Shown here one piece after another: positions 1 through 9,950 of a stretch of DNA of 64,000 nt. Position 1 is the stretch's first letter, and the number at the start of each line of letters is the position of its first letter. Source of the DNA: Endozoicomonas gorgoniicola (lineage in GTDB: Bacteria; Pseudomonadota; Gammaproteobacteria; Pseudomonadales; Endozoicomonadaceae). A program made the position numbers and the translations under genes. The DNA lies in contig NZ_JAPFCC010000001.1 of the NCBI RefSeq assembly GCF_025562715.2, positions 762,501-826,500 of the forward strand, given 5' to 3'. The notes under the pieces were generated by a model. The model did no database searches and was not told the DNA's origin. It saw only the letters and a program-made list of their open reading frames with translations.

Positions 1-1410
<1,410 letters not shown>

Positions 1411-1649
1411 TATAACGCCAAAGCGATTTGAATGTTGACTGTGTTACCCGCTAGAGGATAACGAAGCCCGTTACCCGTAGCCCGTAACCCGTTAGCAGCC
1501 ATGCACAGCATGAGAGTGTAAAGCAAGAACAAAAGCTTATTTAAAACATATTTTGGATTCCAGAGTATGCAGCAGCCCAAACGGGCTACGGGATACGGGC
1601 CACGGGCTACGACCCAAAACGCCCACCCAAGCTGTGACTCAAAAGAATT
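1411..1649 (+). other. 23S-5S internal transcribed spacer with long inverted repeat
   Basis: The spacer is about 240 nt, longer than the roughly 90 nt of E. coli, and carries no tRNA. It contains two arms built of degenerate 'acccgta' heptamers: 1466-1492, and its imperfect reverse complement at 1581-1607 (23 of 27 positions match by hand alignment). They could pair into a large stem in the pre-rRNA. Processing by RNase III at such a stem is an inference. Confidence 0.8.
1466..1607. repeat. Inverted repeat of acccgta-type heptamers in the rrn spacer
   Basis: Arm 1 (1466-1492) reads as repeats of 'cccgtta/cccgtag/cccgtaa'. Arm 2 (1581-1607) reads as 'acgggctacgggatacggg' followed by more of the same. 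The loop is about 88 nt. The heptamer periodicity suggests growth by slippage rather than a designed stem. It is an element to look for in the other rrn copies. Confidence 0.7.
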
Positions 1650-1769
1650 TGCCTGGTGACCATAGAGTGTTGGAACCACCCGATCCCATCCCGAACTCGG
1701 AAGTGAAACGACGCATCGCCGATGGTAGTGTGGGGCTTCCCCATGTGAGAGTAGGTCATCGCCAGGCAT
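1650..1769 (+). rRNA. rrf: 5S ribosomal RNA
   Basis: A complete 120-nt 5S rRNA beginning 'tgcctggtgaccatagag' and ending 'gtcatcgccaggcat'. The terminal helix tgcctgg/ccaggca is intact and the central 'cccgatcccatcccgaactc' loop is canonical for gammaproteobacteria. It is the last gene of the rrn operon in this window. Confidence 0.97.
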
Positions 1770-1776
1770 TCAATTA

Positions 1777-1812
1777 GAAAAGCCCGATAGAGAAATCTGT
1801 CGGGCTTTTTGT
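1777..1812 (+). terminator. Rho-independent terminator of the rrn operon
   Basis: The stem agcccgatag / ctgtcgggct encloses 'agaaat' and is followed by a T run, 8 nt after the 5S 3' end. It ends transcription of the rRNA operon. The group II intron starts immediately behind it. Confidence 0.9.
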
Positions 1813-2542
1813 TGTTTGCCCAGCGAAGCGGGCAAACCCGTCAGGCTGAAAGAAGCCTGAGCCGCCCCGACTGAGGGGAAGGCAATCTGAATGGCAAGGG
1901 CGTAACTGGCCAACGGTTGGGTCTGAAGGAAGCCATAGGAAGTCAGAGGTACACAGCGCAAGCGAACCTGATTCGGCAGGTTGGGAGCGGCAAGCGTGCG
2001 AAATAGCGCAAAGCCCGATACTCAGTCAGTCCCAACTCTGTGCTTGAGGGTGGCATTTCTGACAGGGAACCGTTTAGTAACTGGGGAAGCCTGGCATCAA
2101 TCTCTGAATCTCAGGGGCTGTTATCGCAAGAGGAAACTCAAGGGTAACAGTGGTGTGAGGTGGCAGATGATCCTGTAGTAGTGATGAAATTCCGGCCTGT
2201 GAAGGCGGGTAACCGTTCGGAGGGCAAAACCGGAATGACTACAGCCAGAGTGACTGTAGGGCATGTGTCGTCAAAAGCGGCAGATGTTGCGAAGGGGTGA
2301 AGCATTCTTAAAGAACAGTCAGACCGCAGGAATGACACTGTGAGCGCACAAGCTGCCTGACGAGGCAGGACATCTTCGGCTGGTGAGGTTGGGAACAATC
2401 CTGCTAAAAGAAAGAGCCGCGCTCGGGAGTAAAGGACAGGTAGCAGGTAGATTGCCTTGAGCCAGAACGCCTGTGAATGTCCATGAAGAATCCGGCCACA
2501 GTAGAAGGATGGCGCAATCTGTCTGTCGTGAGACAGTAACTG

Positions 2543-3808
2543 ATGAGAGTATATTATAGCCTGTATGGGCGCTTGCTGACGATGGAAGCGCTTTACAACG
2601 GATTCAAAAAGGTATGGAAAGCGAAAGGTGCGGCCGGAATAGATGGGCAGAGCCTGAGCGACTACGCCTCGAATCTGCGTGGGAATCTTGAACAGTTACT
2701 GCTTGAATTGCGGGAAAAGCGCTACAAACCGCTACCGGTAAAGCGTGTAGAAATCGACAAAGAAGACGGTGGAAAGCGTCTGCTGGGAATCCCCGCAGTA
2801 AAAGACCGAATCGTCCAACAAGCACTTCTAAATATCCTGACCCCGATCTTTGATCCGGACTTCCACCCGTCCAGCTATGGGTACAGACCGAATCGAAGCT
2901 GCCATCAAGCCATTACCAAGGCGACCCTGTTCATACGGAAGTACGACAGACGCTGGGTGGTGGACATGGACTTGTCCAAATGCTTTGACCGACTCGACCA
3001 CGAGTTAATTCTCAAGGCGTTCAGGCACAAAGTGGCAGATGGAAGCATCCTGAACCTGATCAGAATGTTCCTGAAAAGCGGGGTGATGGTTGGCTATCAA
3101 CTGGAAGCCACGGAAACAGGCAGTCCACAGGGCGGAGTGATCAGTCCCTTAATCTCAAACGTCTATCTTGATGCGTTTGATCAGGAAATGATGCGACGCA
3201 AGCACAGGATTGTCCGCTATGCGGACGATATCCTGATTCTGTGTGGCTCCAAAGCAGCGGCAGAAAACGCTCTGAAAGTGGCGACCAAAGTACTGGAGCA
3301 AGACCTGAAACTGACGGTCAACCAGAATAAAACACACATAGCCCATAGCGGCGAGGGTGTGAAATTTCTGGGAGTTGAAATCCTGAGCAGCTATACGCGC
3401 ATACAGGAAAAGAAGCTCAACGCACTGAAAGCAAAGGTAAAGCGAATCACGAAAAGGAATCGGGGAACGAACCTTGAAGGAGTAATCCGAGAACTGAACC
3501 CTGTGATACGAGGATTTGCTAATTACTTCAGGATAGCGAACTGTAGTCGTGAATTAAAACGGCTGACAGGATGGATGAGGCGCAGGCTGAGATGTTTACA
3601 ACTGAAACAGTGGAAGAAACCAGCGAAGCTGCATCGTCGGCTGAAGCAACTGGGTTACAAGCCACCATTTAAGTACATCAAAATGCGTTCATGGAGAAAT
3701 GCGTGCAGTCCCCTGTCGCATTTAGCCATGCCGAACAACTGGTTCAATGAGATAAAGTTGTTCAATTTGGAAGGCGTTAAAACGGGCGTTCTTGCCCCTT
3801 ATTGTTAA
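2543..3808 (+). CDS. ltrA: Group II intron reverse transcriptase/maturase
   Basis: A 421-residue protein that copies the intron RNA into DNA at a target site and helps the intron fold for splicing. The RT palm is complete: 'AAGIDGQSL' near residue 35, 'LGIPAVKDRIVQQALL' near 85, 'SYGYRPNRSCHQAI' near 111, 'DLSKCFDRLDHE', 'GSPQGGVISPLISNVYLD' and the catalytic 'YADDILIL' (residues about 226-233). A thumb/domain X region follows ('IRELNPVIRGFANYFRIA'). No HNH endonuclease domain follows, so mobility would rely on priming at a replication fork or terminator hairpin. The reading frame is intact, so the element could be active. The class (C, D, E or F) is not resolved. Confidence 0.93.
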   Translation: MRVYYSLYGRLLTMEALYNGFKKVWKAKGAAGIDGQSLSDYASNLRGNLEQLLLELREKRYKPLPVKRVEIDKEDGGKRLLGIPAVKDRIVQQALLNILTPIFDPDFHPSSYGYRPNRSCHQAITKATLFIRKYDRRWVVDMDLSKCFDRLDHELILKAFRHKVADGSILNLIRMFLKSGVMVGYQLEATETGSPQGGVISPLISNVYLDAFDQEMMRRKHRIVRYADDILILCGSKAAAENALKVATKVLEQDLKLTVNQNKTHIAHSGEGVKFLGVEILSSYTRIQEKKLNALKAKVKRITKRNRGTNLEGVIRELNPVIRGFANYFRIANCSRELKRLTGWMRRRLRCLQLKQWKKPAKLHRRLKQLGYKPPFKYIKMRSWRNACSPLSHLAMPNNWFNEIKLFNLEGVKTGVLAPYC

Positions 3809-3824
3809 GGGATAGAGAGTGCAG

Positions 3825-3855
3825 GAGCCGTGTACGAGGTCCGTACGCACGGTTC
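3825..3855 (+). ncRNA. Group II intron domain V hairpin
   Basis: The catalytic hairpin of the ribozyme: gagccgtgtacg...cgtacgcacggttc. It has the conserved terminal GAGCCG/CGGTTC pairing and sits 16 nt after the maturase stop codon. The domain VI helix 'gacggggc aata gccccgcc' follows at about 3866-3884. Confidence 0.85.
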
Positions 3856-3936
3856 TGTGGGAAGGACGGGGCAATAGCCCCGCCTTACCTAATGTGTTCA
3901 ACAGGCACTTAATTTAACGTCAGCTCGAACTTTGAA

Positions 3937-5463
3937 TCAGGAAACTGAAGGTTCTTCATCATCAGAATGTGAAAGCTGTTCAACCCGGCCATTAACCCTA
4001 TCAAACAGGGTTTCCATGGTTTTCGATGGCTTTCTGCCCAGGTAACTGAACACCATGACAGCCAGAGTTGCGGCAATAATTCCCGGAATGATTTCATAAA
4101 GGTCATACCAGCCACCCTGCTGCTGTTTCCACCAAACGACGGTCAGGCCACCAGCCACAATACCCGCTAATGCTCCCATGCCGTTCATCCGTCGCCAATA
4201 CAGCGACAGTACCAGCACCGGACCAAAGGCTGCGCCAAAGCCTGCCCAGGCGTAGGAAACCATACCCAGCACCGAATGATCAGGGTTTAGCGCCAGCCAG
4301 GTGGCAATCACAGCAATCCCCACTACGGCGATACGTCCAACCAGAAGCACTTCTTCCTGAGGGGCGTTGCGGCGGAAAATATCCTGGTAAAAGTCTTCTG
4401 CAAATGCTGTTGAGCAAACCAGTAACTGTGAGTCCGCAGTACTCATGATGGCAGCCAGAATAGCGGCCAGCAGAATACCGGCAATCACCGGATGGAACAG
4501 TGTATTCACCATCAACATAAAAATTGCTTCGGGGTCATCAAGGCTAATCCCAAGCCTCTGTGTGTAAACCGCACCCGCGAGGCCTACCAGCAAGGCCCCC
4601 AGCATACAGATGCCCGTCCAGCTCACGGCTATTCTGCGAGCCAGTACCAGCTGTCCTTCAGACTTAATCGCTTTAAAGCGAGCCATGATGTGGGGCTGGC
4701 CAAAATACCCCAGTCCCCAGCCTAACAGGGATAACACCGTTATCACGGACAACGTTTCACCTTCGACAGTGGTTAACACATTTAACAGTTCGGGGTTAAT
4801 CTGCTGCAACTCCTGAAAAACAGTATCAGCCCCGCCACTGGCTTCAAGGGCTGCAATCGGTACCACCAGCAGGGCGGCAGCCATCAATAGTCCCTGAATT
4901 AAATCCGTCCAGCAGACAGCCAGAAATCCACCATACAGCGTGTAGGAAATCACGCTGATCATGCCAATAATGACTGCCCAGTGATAATCAATGCCAAATA
5001 CCGATTCAAACAGTTTGCCACCGGCCACCAGACCAGAGCTGGTATAAAAAAGGAAAAAGATCAAAATAAAAATCGCCGAGACAGGTTGCAACAACCCTTT
5101 TCTGTCCTCAAAACGATTGGCAAGAAACTCGGGTAACGTTAAAGCTTCATCGGCCAGAGCGCTGTAGGTTCTCAGGCGGCGCGACACTATCAACCAGTTC
5201 AGCCAGGTGCCTCCCAGCAAGCCCGCAGCAAGCCAGAACGCCTCAAGACCCGCTGCAAATGCATAACCGGGCAACCCCAGCAGTAACCAGCCACTCATAT
5301 CAGATGCTCCGGCACTTAACGCCGCTGACCATGGTCCAAGGGAGCGTCCACCAAGAAAATAATCGGAAGAACTCAGAGTTCGACGCCAGGCATACAGGCC
5401 GACAAGCAGCATCGATCCAAAGTAAACCAGGAAGGTTAACAAAATCAGGTTATTATCAGTCAT
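3937..5463 (-). CDS. putP: Sodium/proline symporter PutP
   Basis: An inner-membrane Na+/L-proline cotransporter of the SSS family, 508 residues (E. coli PutP is 502), with the expected pattern of about 13 hydrophobic segments. Diagnostic stretches are 'DYFLGGRSLGPWSAALSAGA' and 'SDMSGWLLLGLPGYAF' (residues 33-70), and 'MSTADSQLLVCSTAFAEDFY' in the TM9 region, which carries Na+-site residues. The C-terminus is short and acidic. It is transcribed toward the intron. No proline dehydrogenase (putA) is in the window, so it is a single gene here. ATG start at 5463 is followed by 'TDNNLILLTFLVYF', the normal N-terminal helix. Confidence 0.95.
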   Translation of the reverse strand: MTDNNLILLTFLVYFGSMLLVGLYAWRRTLSSSDYFLGGRSLGPWSAALSAGASDMSGWLLLGLPGYAFAAGLEAFWLAAGLLGGTWLNWLIVSRRLRTYSALADEALTLPEFLANRFEDRKGLLQPVSAIFILIFFLFYTSSGLVAGGKLFESVFGIDYHWAVIIGMISVISYTLYGGFLAVCWTDLIQGLLMAAALLVVPIAALEASGGADTVFQELQQINPELLNVLTTVEGETLSVITVLSLLGWGLGYFGQPHIMARFKAIKSEGQLVLARRIAVSWTGICMLGALLVGLAGAVYTQRLGISLDDPEAIFMLMVNTLFHPVIAGILLAAILAAIMSTADSQLLVCSTAFAEDFYQDIFRRNAPQEEVLLVGRIAVVGIAVIATWLALNPDHSVLGMVSYAWAGFGAAFGPVLVLSLYWRRMNGMGALAGIVAGGLTVVWWKQQQGGWYDLYEIIPGIIAATLAVMVFSYLGRKPSKTMETLFDRVNGRVEQLSHSDDEEPSVS

Positions 5464-5870
5464 CGTCGTTACCGGATTAAGTGATTAGAACGACTGCTTT
5501 TCTAAACGGCTTATCTAAATAAAGTTAGTCTACTTCTCTGTATTTCGTCATATTTGCCAAGTTTTTAATAACTGTATGAATTAAAAGGCTCTCTTAAAAA
5601 ACAGTGTCAGCCCATTAATTTTGACCACGCTCCCGACAAAAGCGCTAACTGCTTTCCCATAGCTGGCCAGAAATGATTCCGGACAGGCAGAGTTGCTTTT
5701 ATTCCAATGCTTCACCATGAAGCAGCTATCCTTATTGTCCGACGCTAAATTGTCCAGCGCCAGACAAGTACTTGTCAGTTGGCCTGAAACGCTTTATATC
5801 TTTAAAGACAGGGTTAACCAATGCTAACGCAGTCACCGTGTACAACCGGCGCTGCTTACGGATTCAATTT
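5464..5870. other. Divergent intergenic region between putP and hutI
   Basis: About 400 nt with no convincing gene. It must hold the promoters of putP (minus) and the hut operon (plus). The clearest signal is a perfect 14-bp palindrome at 5763-5776. A TTG-initiated extension of hutI from 5772 is open but looks spurious. Confidence 0.6.
5763..5776. promoter_or_regulatory. Perfect 14-bp palindrome, candidate hut operator
   Basis: The sequence gacaagtacttgtc is its own reverse complement and lies about 95 nt upstream of the likely hutI ATG. HutC-type GntR repressors bind short palindromes upstream of hut operons. Assignment to HutC is inference, because no hutC gene is in the window. Confidence 0.45.
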
Positions 5871-7157
5871 ATGCCTGAGCATCAGAATCTTATGCCCAAA
5901 CCTCAGATGACCAGCCTCAAAGACTGTAGCCGGGTATGGATTAACGTAAACCTGGCAACGTTTGACCCGGCTCTGTCAGATGCCTACGGCGTTCAGACAA
6001 AATGCGCTCTCGGTGTTCTTGATGGCCGCATCGCCTGCATTGAGCCGATGTCATCTGTCACCGCAACGTCGCTGCCCTATGATGTCATCGACGGCCATAA
6101 TGGCTGGCTGACGCCGGGGCTAATTGACTGCCACACCCATCTGGTCTTTGGCGGTAACCGTGCCAACGAATTTGAACAGAGGCAACAGGGCAAGTCCTAT
6201 CAGGAAATTGCCAGAAAAGGCGGAGGAATTCTGTCCACCGTCAGGGCAACCCGGGTTCGCTCAAGAGAACAGTTGATCAAATCCGCTCTGCCCAGACTCG
6301 AGGCACTGATCAGGGAAGGGGTGACAACGGTCGAAATCAAGTCAGGTTACGGCCTGAACCTTCCTGATGAAATCAAAATGCTGGAAGTCGCCCGGGAGCT
6401 GGGGAGCAGGGTTCCCATCCGTGTCAAAACCACTCTGCTGGCTGCTCACGCCCTGCCTCCCGAGTACGCTGGGAGACCCGACGACTACATCGACCTGGTG
6501 TGCAATGAAATCATTCCCACGGTGGCTGAACAGGGTCTGGCAGACGCTGTTGACGTGTTTTGTGAAACCATCGGCTTCGACCTGAAACAATGCGAGCGGG
6601 TGTTTCACACCGCACTTGACCACGACCTTGCTATCAAGGGTCATACTGAGCAGCTCTCATTGACCCATGCCAGCTCTCTGGCCGCTTCAATGGGCGCCCT
6701 GTCCTGTGATCATCTGGAATATCTGGATGAAACCGGCGCTGTGGGTCTGGCCCAGTCAGGAACCGTTGCCGTTCTGTTGCCCGGTGCTTTTTACTATCTG
6801 AAACAGAGCAGAAAACCTCCCGTCGAACTGCTTCGCCGCTTCAAAGTGCCGATGGCGGTTGCCACCGATATCAACCCCGGCAGCTCGCCTCTGGCTTCAA
6901 TCCGGCTGATGATGAACATGAGTTGTATTCTTTTCCAACTGAGCGCAGCCGAAGCCATTGCCGGAACGACCCGTGAAGCTGCCCGGGCGCTGGGAATCAT
7001 TGATGACTTCGGAACCATTGAAGTCGGCAAGATTGCAGACCTTTGCTTGTGGGATACTAACCACCCCAACGAATTGCCGTATGAACTGGGTCACTCACCG
7101 TTAAAGCAGCGCATCCTTGGTGGAGACATTGCTAATGGGGATAGTTTATGGACATAG
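5871..7157 (+). CDS. hutI: Imidazolonepropionase HutI
   Basis: It hydrolyses 4-imidazolone-5-propanoate to N-formimino-L-glutamate, the third step of histidine degradation, in the cytoplasm. The amidohydrolase fold shows 'GLIDCHTHLVFGG' (metal HxH near residue 88), 'VEIKSGYGLN', 'KGHTEQLS', 'SCDHLEYL' and 'ATDINPGSSPL' (metal Asp). The family length is about 405. The frame is open further upstream from a TTG at 5772, but homology begins after ATG 5871; ATGs at 5892 and 5907 are also possible. None has a strong RBS. First gene of hutIGUH; its stop lies inside the reading frame leading into hutG. Confidence 0.93.
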   Translation: MPEHQNLMPKPQMTSLKDCSRVWINVNLATFDPALSDAYGVQTKCALGVLDGRIACIEPMSSVTATSLPYDVIDGHNGWLTPGLIDCHTHLVFGGNRANEFEQRQQGKSYQEIARKGGGILSTVRATRVRSREQLIKSALPRLEALIREGVTTVEIKSGYGLNLPDEIKMLEVARELGSRVPIRVKTTLLAAHALPPEYAGRPDDYIDLVCNEIIPTVAEQGLADAVDVFCETIGFDLKQCERVFHTALDHDLAIKGHTEQLSLTHASSLAASMGALSCDHLEYLDETGAVGLAQSGTVAVLLPGAFYYLKQSRKPPVELLRRFKVPMAVATDINPGSSPLASIRLMMNMSCILFQLSAAEAIAGTTREAARALGIIDDFGTIEVGKIADLCLWDTNHPNELPYELGHSPLKQRILGGDIANGDSLWT

Positions 7158-7176
7158 CTTATGGACATCGTTTATG
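7146..7176 (+). repeat. 13-bp tandem duplication at the hutI-hutG junction
   Basis: Two copies of 'ttatggacat' with a period of 13 (7146, 7159) and a partial third at 7172. The hutI stop codon lies in copy 1 and the hutG ATG in the partial third copy, so the duplication shaped the junction. Confidence 0.7.
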
Positions 7177-8190
7177 AGTGCTGAGTCGCCTAACCCAGAA
7201 CCGGCCCGCCCTGATTCAAAAGCGTATCAGGAAAAATTGCCCGACATGTCTCTGTGGCATGGAAGAGTTGATGAAGAAACTGTTCCTGAATGGGCTCTGC
7301 GCTGGCATCAGAAAGTTAACCGCTATTCAGGCCAGTCTGCGTTACCCGGTGTTACCCTTGCAGGCTTTGCTTCCGACGAAGGCGTACGCAGAAATAAAGG
7401 ACGCCCCGGGGCGGCATCAGGCCCGGATGCTCTGCGCAAGGCTCTGGCAGGGCAACCATGGAACCGTGACCAGCCAGTATACGACAGCAGCACGATCATT
7501 TGCCGGGGTGGTAACCTGGAAGCCGCACAGCAAGCCTTTGCCCGGCACATTTCAAAACTGCTGGATAATCAGCAGTTGCCTATAGGGCTGGGAGGTGGTC
7601 ATGAAATCGCCTGGGCCAGCTACCAGGGGCTTATTCATCACCTGAATCCGGAACAGAAGCCCAATGTCGGCATTATCAATTTTGACGCACACTTTGATTT
7701 GCGAAAACCCGATCAGGCAGGTGCCAGCTCCGGCACTCCGTTCTGGCAGGTAGCGGATTACACCAGACAACAACAGTTACCCTTTCATTATCTTTGCCTT
7801 GGGGTAAGCCGCAACAGCAACACCCGGGTGCTGTTTCAAAGAGCCAGAGCGCTGGGTGTCGATTATCACTACGACGATGATATGACCATCCTCCAGCTGA
7901 ATACACTGACTGACGCACTGTCCCGGTTTATCGATAAAGTCGATCACGTTTACCTGACCATCGACCTTGATGGGTTTCCTGCTGCACTGGCTCCCGGTGT
8001 CAGCGCGCCAGCCAGCCGGGGCATTCCGTTGGAAGTAGCGGAACCCCTGCTGAAAGACATCCGGGATTCAGACAAGCTTCGACTGATTGACATCGCCGAG
8101 TTCAATCCAAACTATGATATTGACCATCGAACCTCAAGGCTGGCTGCCCGGTTGATTCATTTGCTGACTTTTCAGGAACCGACTCTTTAG
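7174..8190 (+). CDS. hutG: Formimidoylglutamase HutG (arginase family)
   Basis: It hydrolyses N-formimino-L-glutamate to glutamate and formamide, the last step of the four-enzyme hut route. The 338-residue protein belongs to the ureohydrolase superfamily with Mn ligands in 'GLGGGHEIAWASY', 'INFDAHFDLR' and 'YLTIDLDGFPAALAPGVSAPA'. The last motif is the hut-type variant of the arginase SxDxDxxDP box. ATG 7174 is chosen because the frame upstream of it overlaps hutI and reads through a tandem duplication. No clear Shine-Dalgarno is visible, so translational coupling to hutI (stop at 7157) is likely. Confidence 0.92.
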   Translation: MSAESPNPEPARPDSKAYQEKLPDMSLWHGRVDEETVPEWALRWHQKVNRYSGQSALPGVTLAGFASDEGVRRNKGRPGAASGPDALRKALAGQPWNRDQPVYDSSTIICRGGNLEAAQQAFARHISKLLDNQQLPIGLGGGHEIAWASYQGLIHHLNPEQKPNVGIINFDAHFDLRKPDQAGASSGTPFWQVADYTRQQQLPFHYLCLGVSRNSNTRVLFQRARALGVDYHYDDDMTILQLNTLTDALSRFIDKVDHVYLTIDLDGFPAALAPGVSAPASRGIPLEVAEPLLKDIRDSDKLRLIDIAEFNPNYDIDHRTSRLAARLIHLLTFQEPTL

Positions 8191-8210
8191 GAACCGACTC
8201 TTTAGGAAAC
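8174..8210 (+). repeat. 15-bp tandem duplication at the hutG stop
   Basis: 'aggaaccgactcttt' occurs at 8174-8188 and again at 8189-8203, followed by the partial copy 'aggaaac'. The hutG stop codon spans the junction, and the partial copy supplies the AGGAA that may serve hutU as ribosome binding site. Confidence 0.75.
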
Positions 8211-8218
8211 GATGAGTT

Positions 8219-9949
8219 ATGACAAGTAACAACTGTTTAAGAACGGACAGCTCAAGAACGGACACGTCCCGAAAAATCTCTGCACCAACTGGCTCAATAC
8301 TGAACACTAAAAGCTGGTTAACCGAAGCTCCTTTGCGAATGCTGATGAATAATCTTGACCCGGCGGTGGCAGAAAAGCCCGAAGACCTGGTCGTCTATGG
8401 TGGCATTGGTCGTGCTGCAAGAAACTGGCAGTGCTTTGACAAAATTGTCGAGGTACTCAAACGATTAAACGATGATGAAACCCTGCTGATTCAATCCGGC
8501 AAACCCGTTGGCGTATTTCCAACCCACGCTGACGCCCCCAGAGTATTGATTGCCAATTCTAACCTGGTACCTTATTGGGCAAACTGGCAGCACTTCAATA
8601 AGCTCGACCAGCAAGGCTTGATGATGTACGGACAAATGACGGCAGGTTCCTGGATCTATATTGGCTCCCAGGGGATCGTCCAGGGGACTTATGAAACCTT
8701 TGTCGCTATCGCCAACCAGCACTTTTCAGGCAGTGCTGCCGGTAAATGGATTCTAACGGCAGGTCTTGGAGGCATGGGAGGTGCGCAACCTCTGGCTGCG
8801 ACCATGGCTGGTTTCTCTATGCTGGCAGTTGAGTGCGATGAGAGCCGTATTGATAAACGCCTTGAGACGGGTTATCTGGATCGAAAAACCGCCAGTCTTG
8901 ATGAAGCCCTGAAGTGGGTGCAAACAGCCTGCAGACAGAAACAACCAGTGTCTGTGGGACTGCTGGGTAATGCCGCTGACATCCTGCCACAACTATTATC
9001 CAAAGTGGTGTCGTCTGAAAGAGTGTCGTCCGAAAAGGTTTTACCTGATGTCGTCACCGACCAGACCAGCGCCCACGACCCACTGAATGGTTACCTGCCT
9101 TCAGGCTGGAGCCTTGAAAAAGCCAGACAAGCCAGACAGCAAAGCCCGGAAGAGTTAAACGCCGCTGTCCGTTCATCCATTGCCAACCATGTCCGGGCCA
9201 TGCTTGAGTTTCAGAAAAACGGCTCGGTGGTCGTCGATTATGGCAACAATATCCGCCAGGTTGCGCTGGAAGAAGGAGTACAGCAGGCATTCGATTTTCC
9301 CGGTTTTGTTCCAGCCTATATACGTCCCTTGTTCTGTGTGGGTAAAGGCCCTTTCCGCTGGGCTGCCCTCAGTGGTGACCCTGAAGATATTTACAAAACA
9401 GATGCAAGAGTCAAAGCACTTATCCCAGACGATAAACACCTGCACAACTGGCTGGATATGGCTAAAGAAAGAATTCATTTTCAAGGACTGCCAGCCCGAA
9501 TCTGTTGGGCAGGGCTTTCTGACCGGGCGCGTCTGGGCCTTGCTTTTAACGCCATGGTCAGAAGCGGAGAGCTTTCGGCTCCAGTTGTGATTGGCAGAGA
9601 TCATCTGGATTCCGGTTCTGTCGCTTCCCCCAATCGTGAAACAGAATCAATGCTCGATGGTTCTGATGCCATCTCAGACTGGCCTCTGCTGAACGCACTG
9701 CTGAATACCGCCAGTGGGGCGACCTGGGTCAGTCTCCACCATGGCGGCGGTGTTGGCATGGGCTTCAGCCAGCATTCCGGTGTAGTCATTGTCTGCGATG
9801 GAACTGAAGCGGCAGACCGCCGTATCGCCAGAGTCCTGAACAATGACCCGGCTACAGGTGTCATGCGTCATGCGGACGCCGGTTATCAGGAAGCCATTGA
9901 CTGCGCCCGGCAGGGCCAGCTGGACTTGCCCATGCTGGAGGAACAGTGA
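8219..9949 (+). CDS. hutU: Urocanate hydratase HutU
   Basis: It converts urocanate to 4-imidazolone-5-propanoate using a tightly bound NAD+ as electrophile. 576 residues (family about 556). Conserved blocks: 'LRMLMNNLDPAVAEKPEDLV' (residues about 40-60), the NAD-binding 'GLGGMGGAQPLA', and 'GLPARICWAGLSDRARLGLA' with the catalytic Cys at residue 429. The ATG at 8219 is preceded by AGGAAACGATGAG. The extra N-terminal 20 or so residues contain a short duplication (8239-8263). A second 15-bp duplication at 9008-9037 gives the repeat 'SSERVSSEK' in the protein. Third gene of the operon. Confidence 0.95.
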   Translation: MTSNNCLRTDSSRTDTSRKISAPTGSILNTKSWLTEAPLRMLMNNLDPAVAEKPEDLVVYGGIGRAARNWQCFDKIVEVLKRLNDDETLLIQSGKPVGVFPTHADAPRVLIANSNLVPYWANWQHFNKLDQQGLMMYGQMTAGSWIYIGSQGIVQGTYETFVAIANQHFSGSAAGKWILTAGLGGMGGAQPLAATMAGFSMLAVECDESRIDKRLETGYLDRKTASLDEALKWVQTACRQKQPVSVGLLGNAADILPQLLSKVVSSERVSSEKVLPDVVTDQTSAHDPLNGYLPSGWSLEKARQARQQSPEELNAAVRSSIANHVRAMLEFQKNGSVVVDYGNNIRQVALEEGVQQAFDFPGFVPAYIRPLFCVGKGPFRWAALSGDPEDIYKTDARVKALIPDDKHLHNWLDMAKERIHFQGLPARICWAGLSDRARLGLAFNAMVRSGELSAPVVIGRDHLDSGSVASPNRETESMLDGSDAISDWPLLNALLNTASGATWVSLHHGGGVGMGFSQHSGVVIVCDGTEAADRRIARVLNNDPATGVMRHADAGYQEAIDCARQGQLDLPMLEEQ

Positions 9950-9950
9950 T

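Larger units (their letters stand above)
1813..3893 (+). mobile_element. Group II intron (ribozyme plus maturase), boundaries approximate
   Basis: This is a retroelement of about 2.1 kb. The 5' part (about 1813-2540) is non-coding and highly structured, as expected for ribozyme domains I-III. It includes a hairpin 'gtttgccc...gggcaaac' at 1814-1837 and a stem pairing near 1980 with 2035. The maturase ORF lies in the domain IV position. Domain V is visible at 3825-3855 ('gagccgtgtac...gtacgcacggttc'), and domain VI is the hairpin ending near 3885. The 3' end is placed at '...cctaat' (3893). The 5' end is inferred: a GTGCG motif at 1996 is the alternative, but a stem spanning that point argues for the earlier start. 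It lies directly behind the rrn terminator, like introns that target terminator hairpins. Confidence 0.75.

Noticed and set aside
1996..2000. GTGCG as the 5' end of the group II intron
   Set aside because: It matches the usual GTGYG start, but a stem joining about 1980-1986 with 2029-2035 spans it and the sequence from 1813 already looks like ribozyme. Kept only as an alternative.
5772..5870. N-terminal extension of HutI from a TTG
   Set aside because: It would add 33 residues with no likeness to the family, no RBS, and would place the palindrome inside the coding region.
9173..9604. 143-residue minus-strand frame inside hutU
   Set aside because: Antisense shadow of a strongly conserved gene; no RBS and no recognisable motif.
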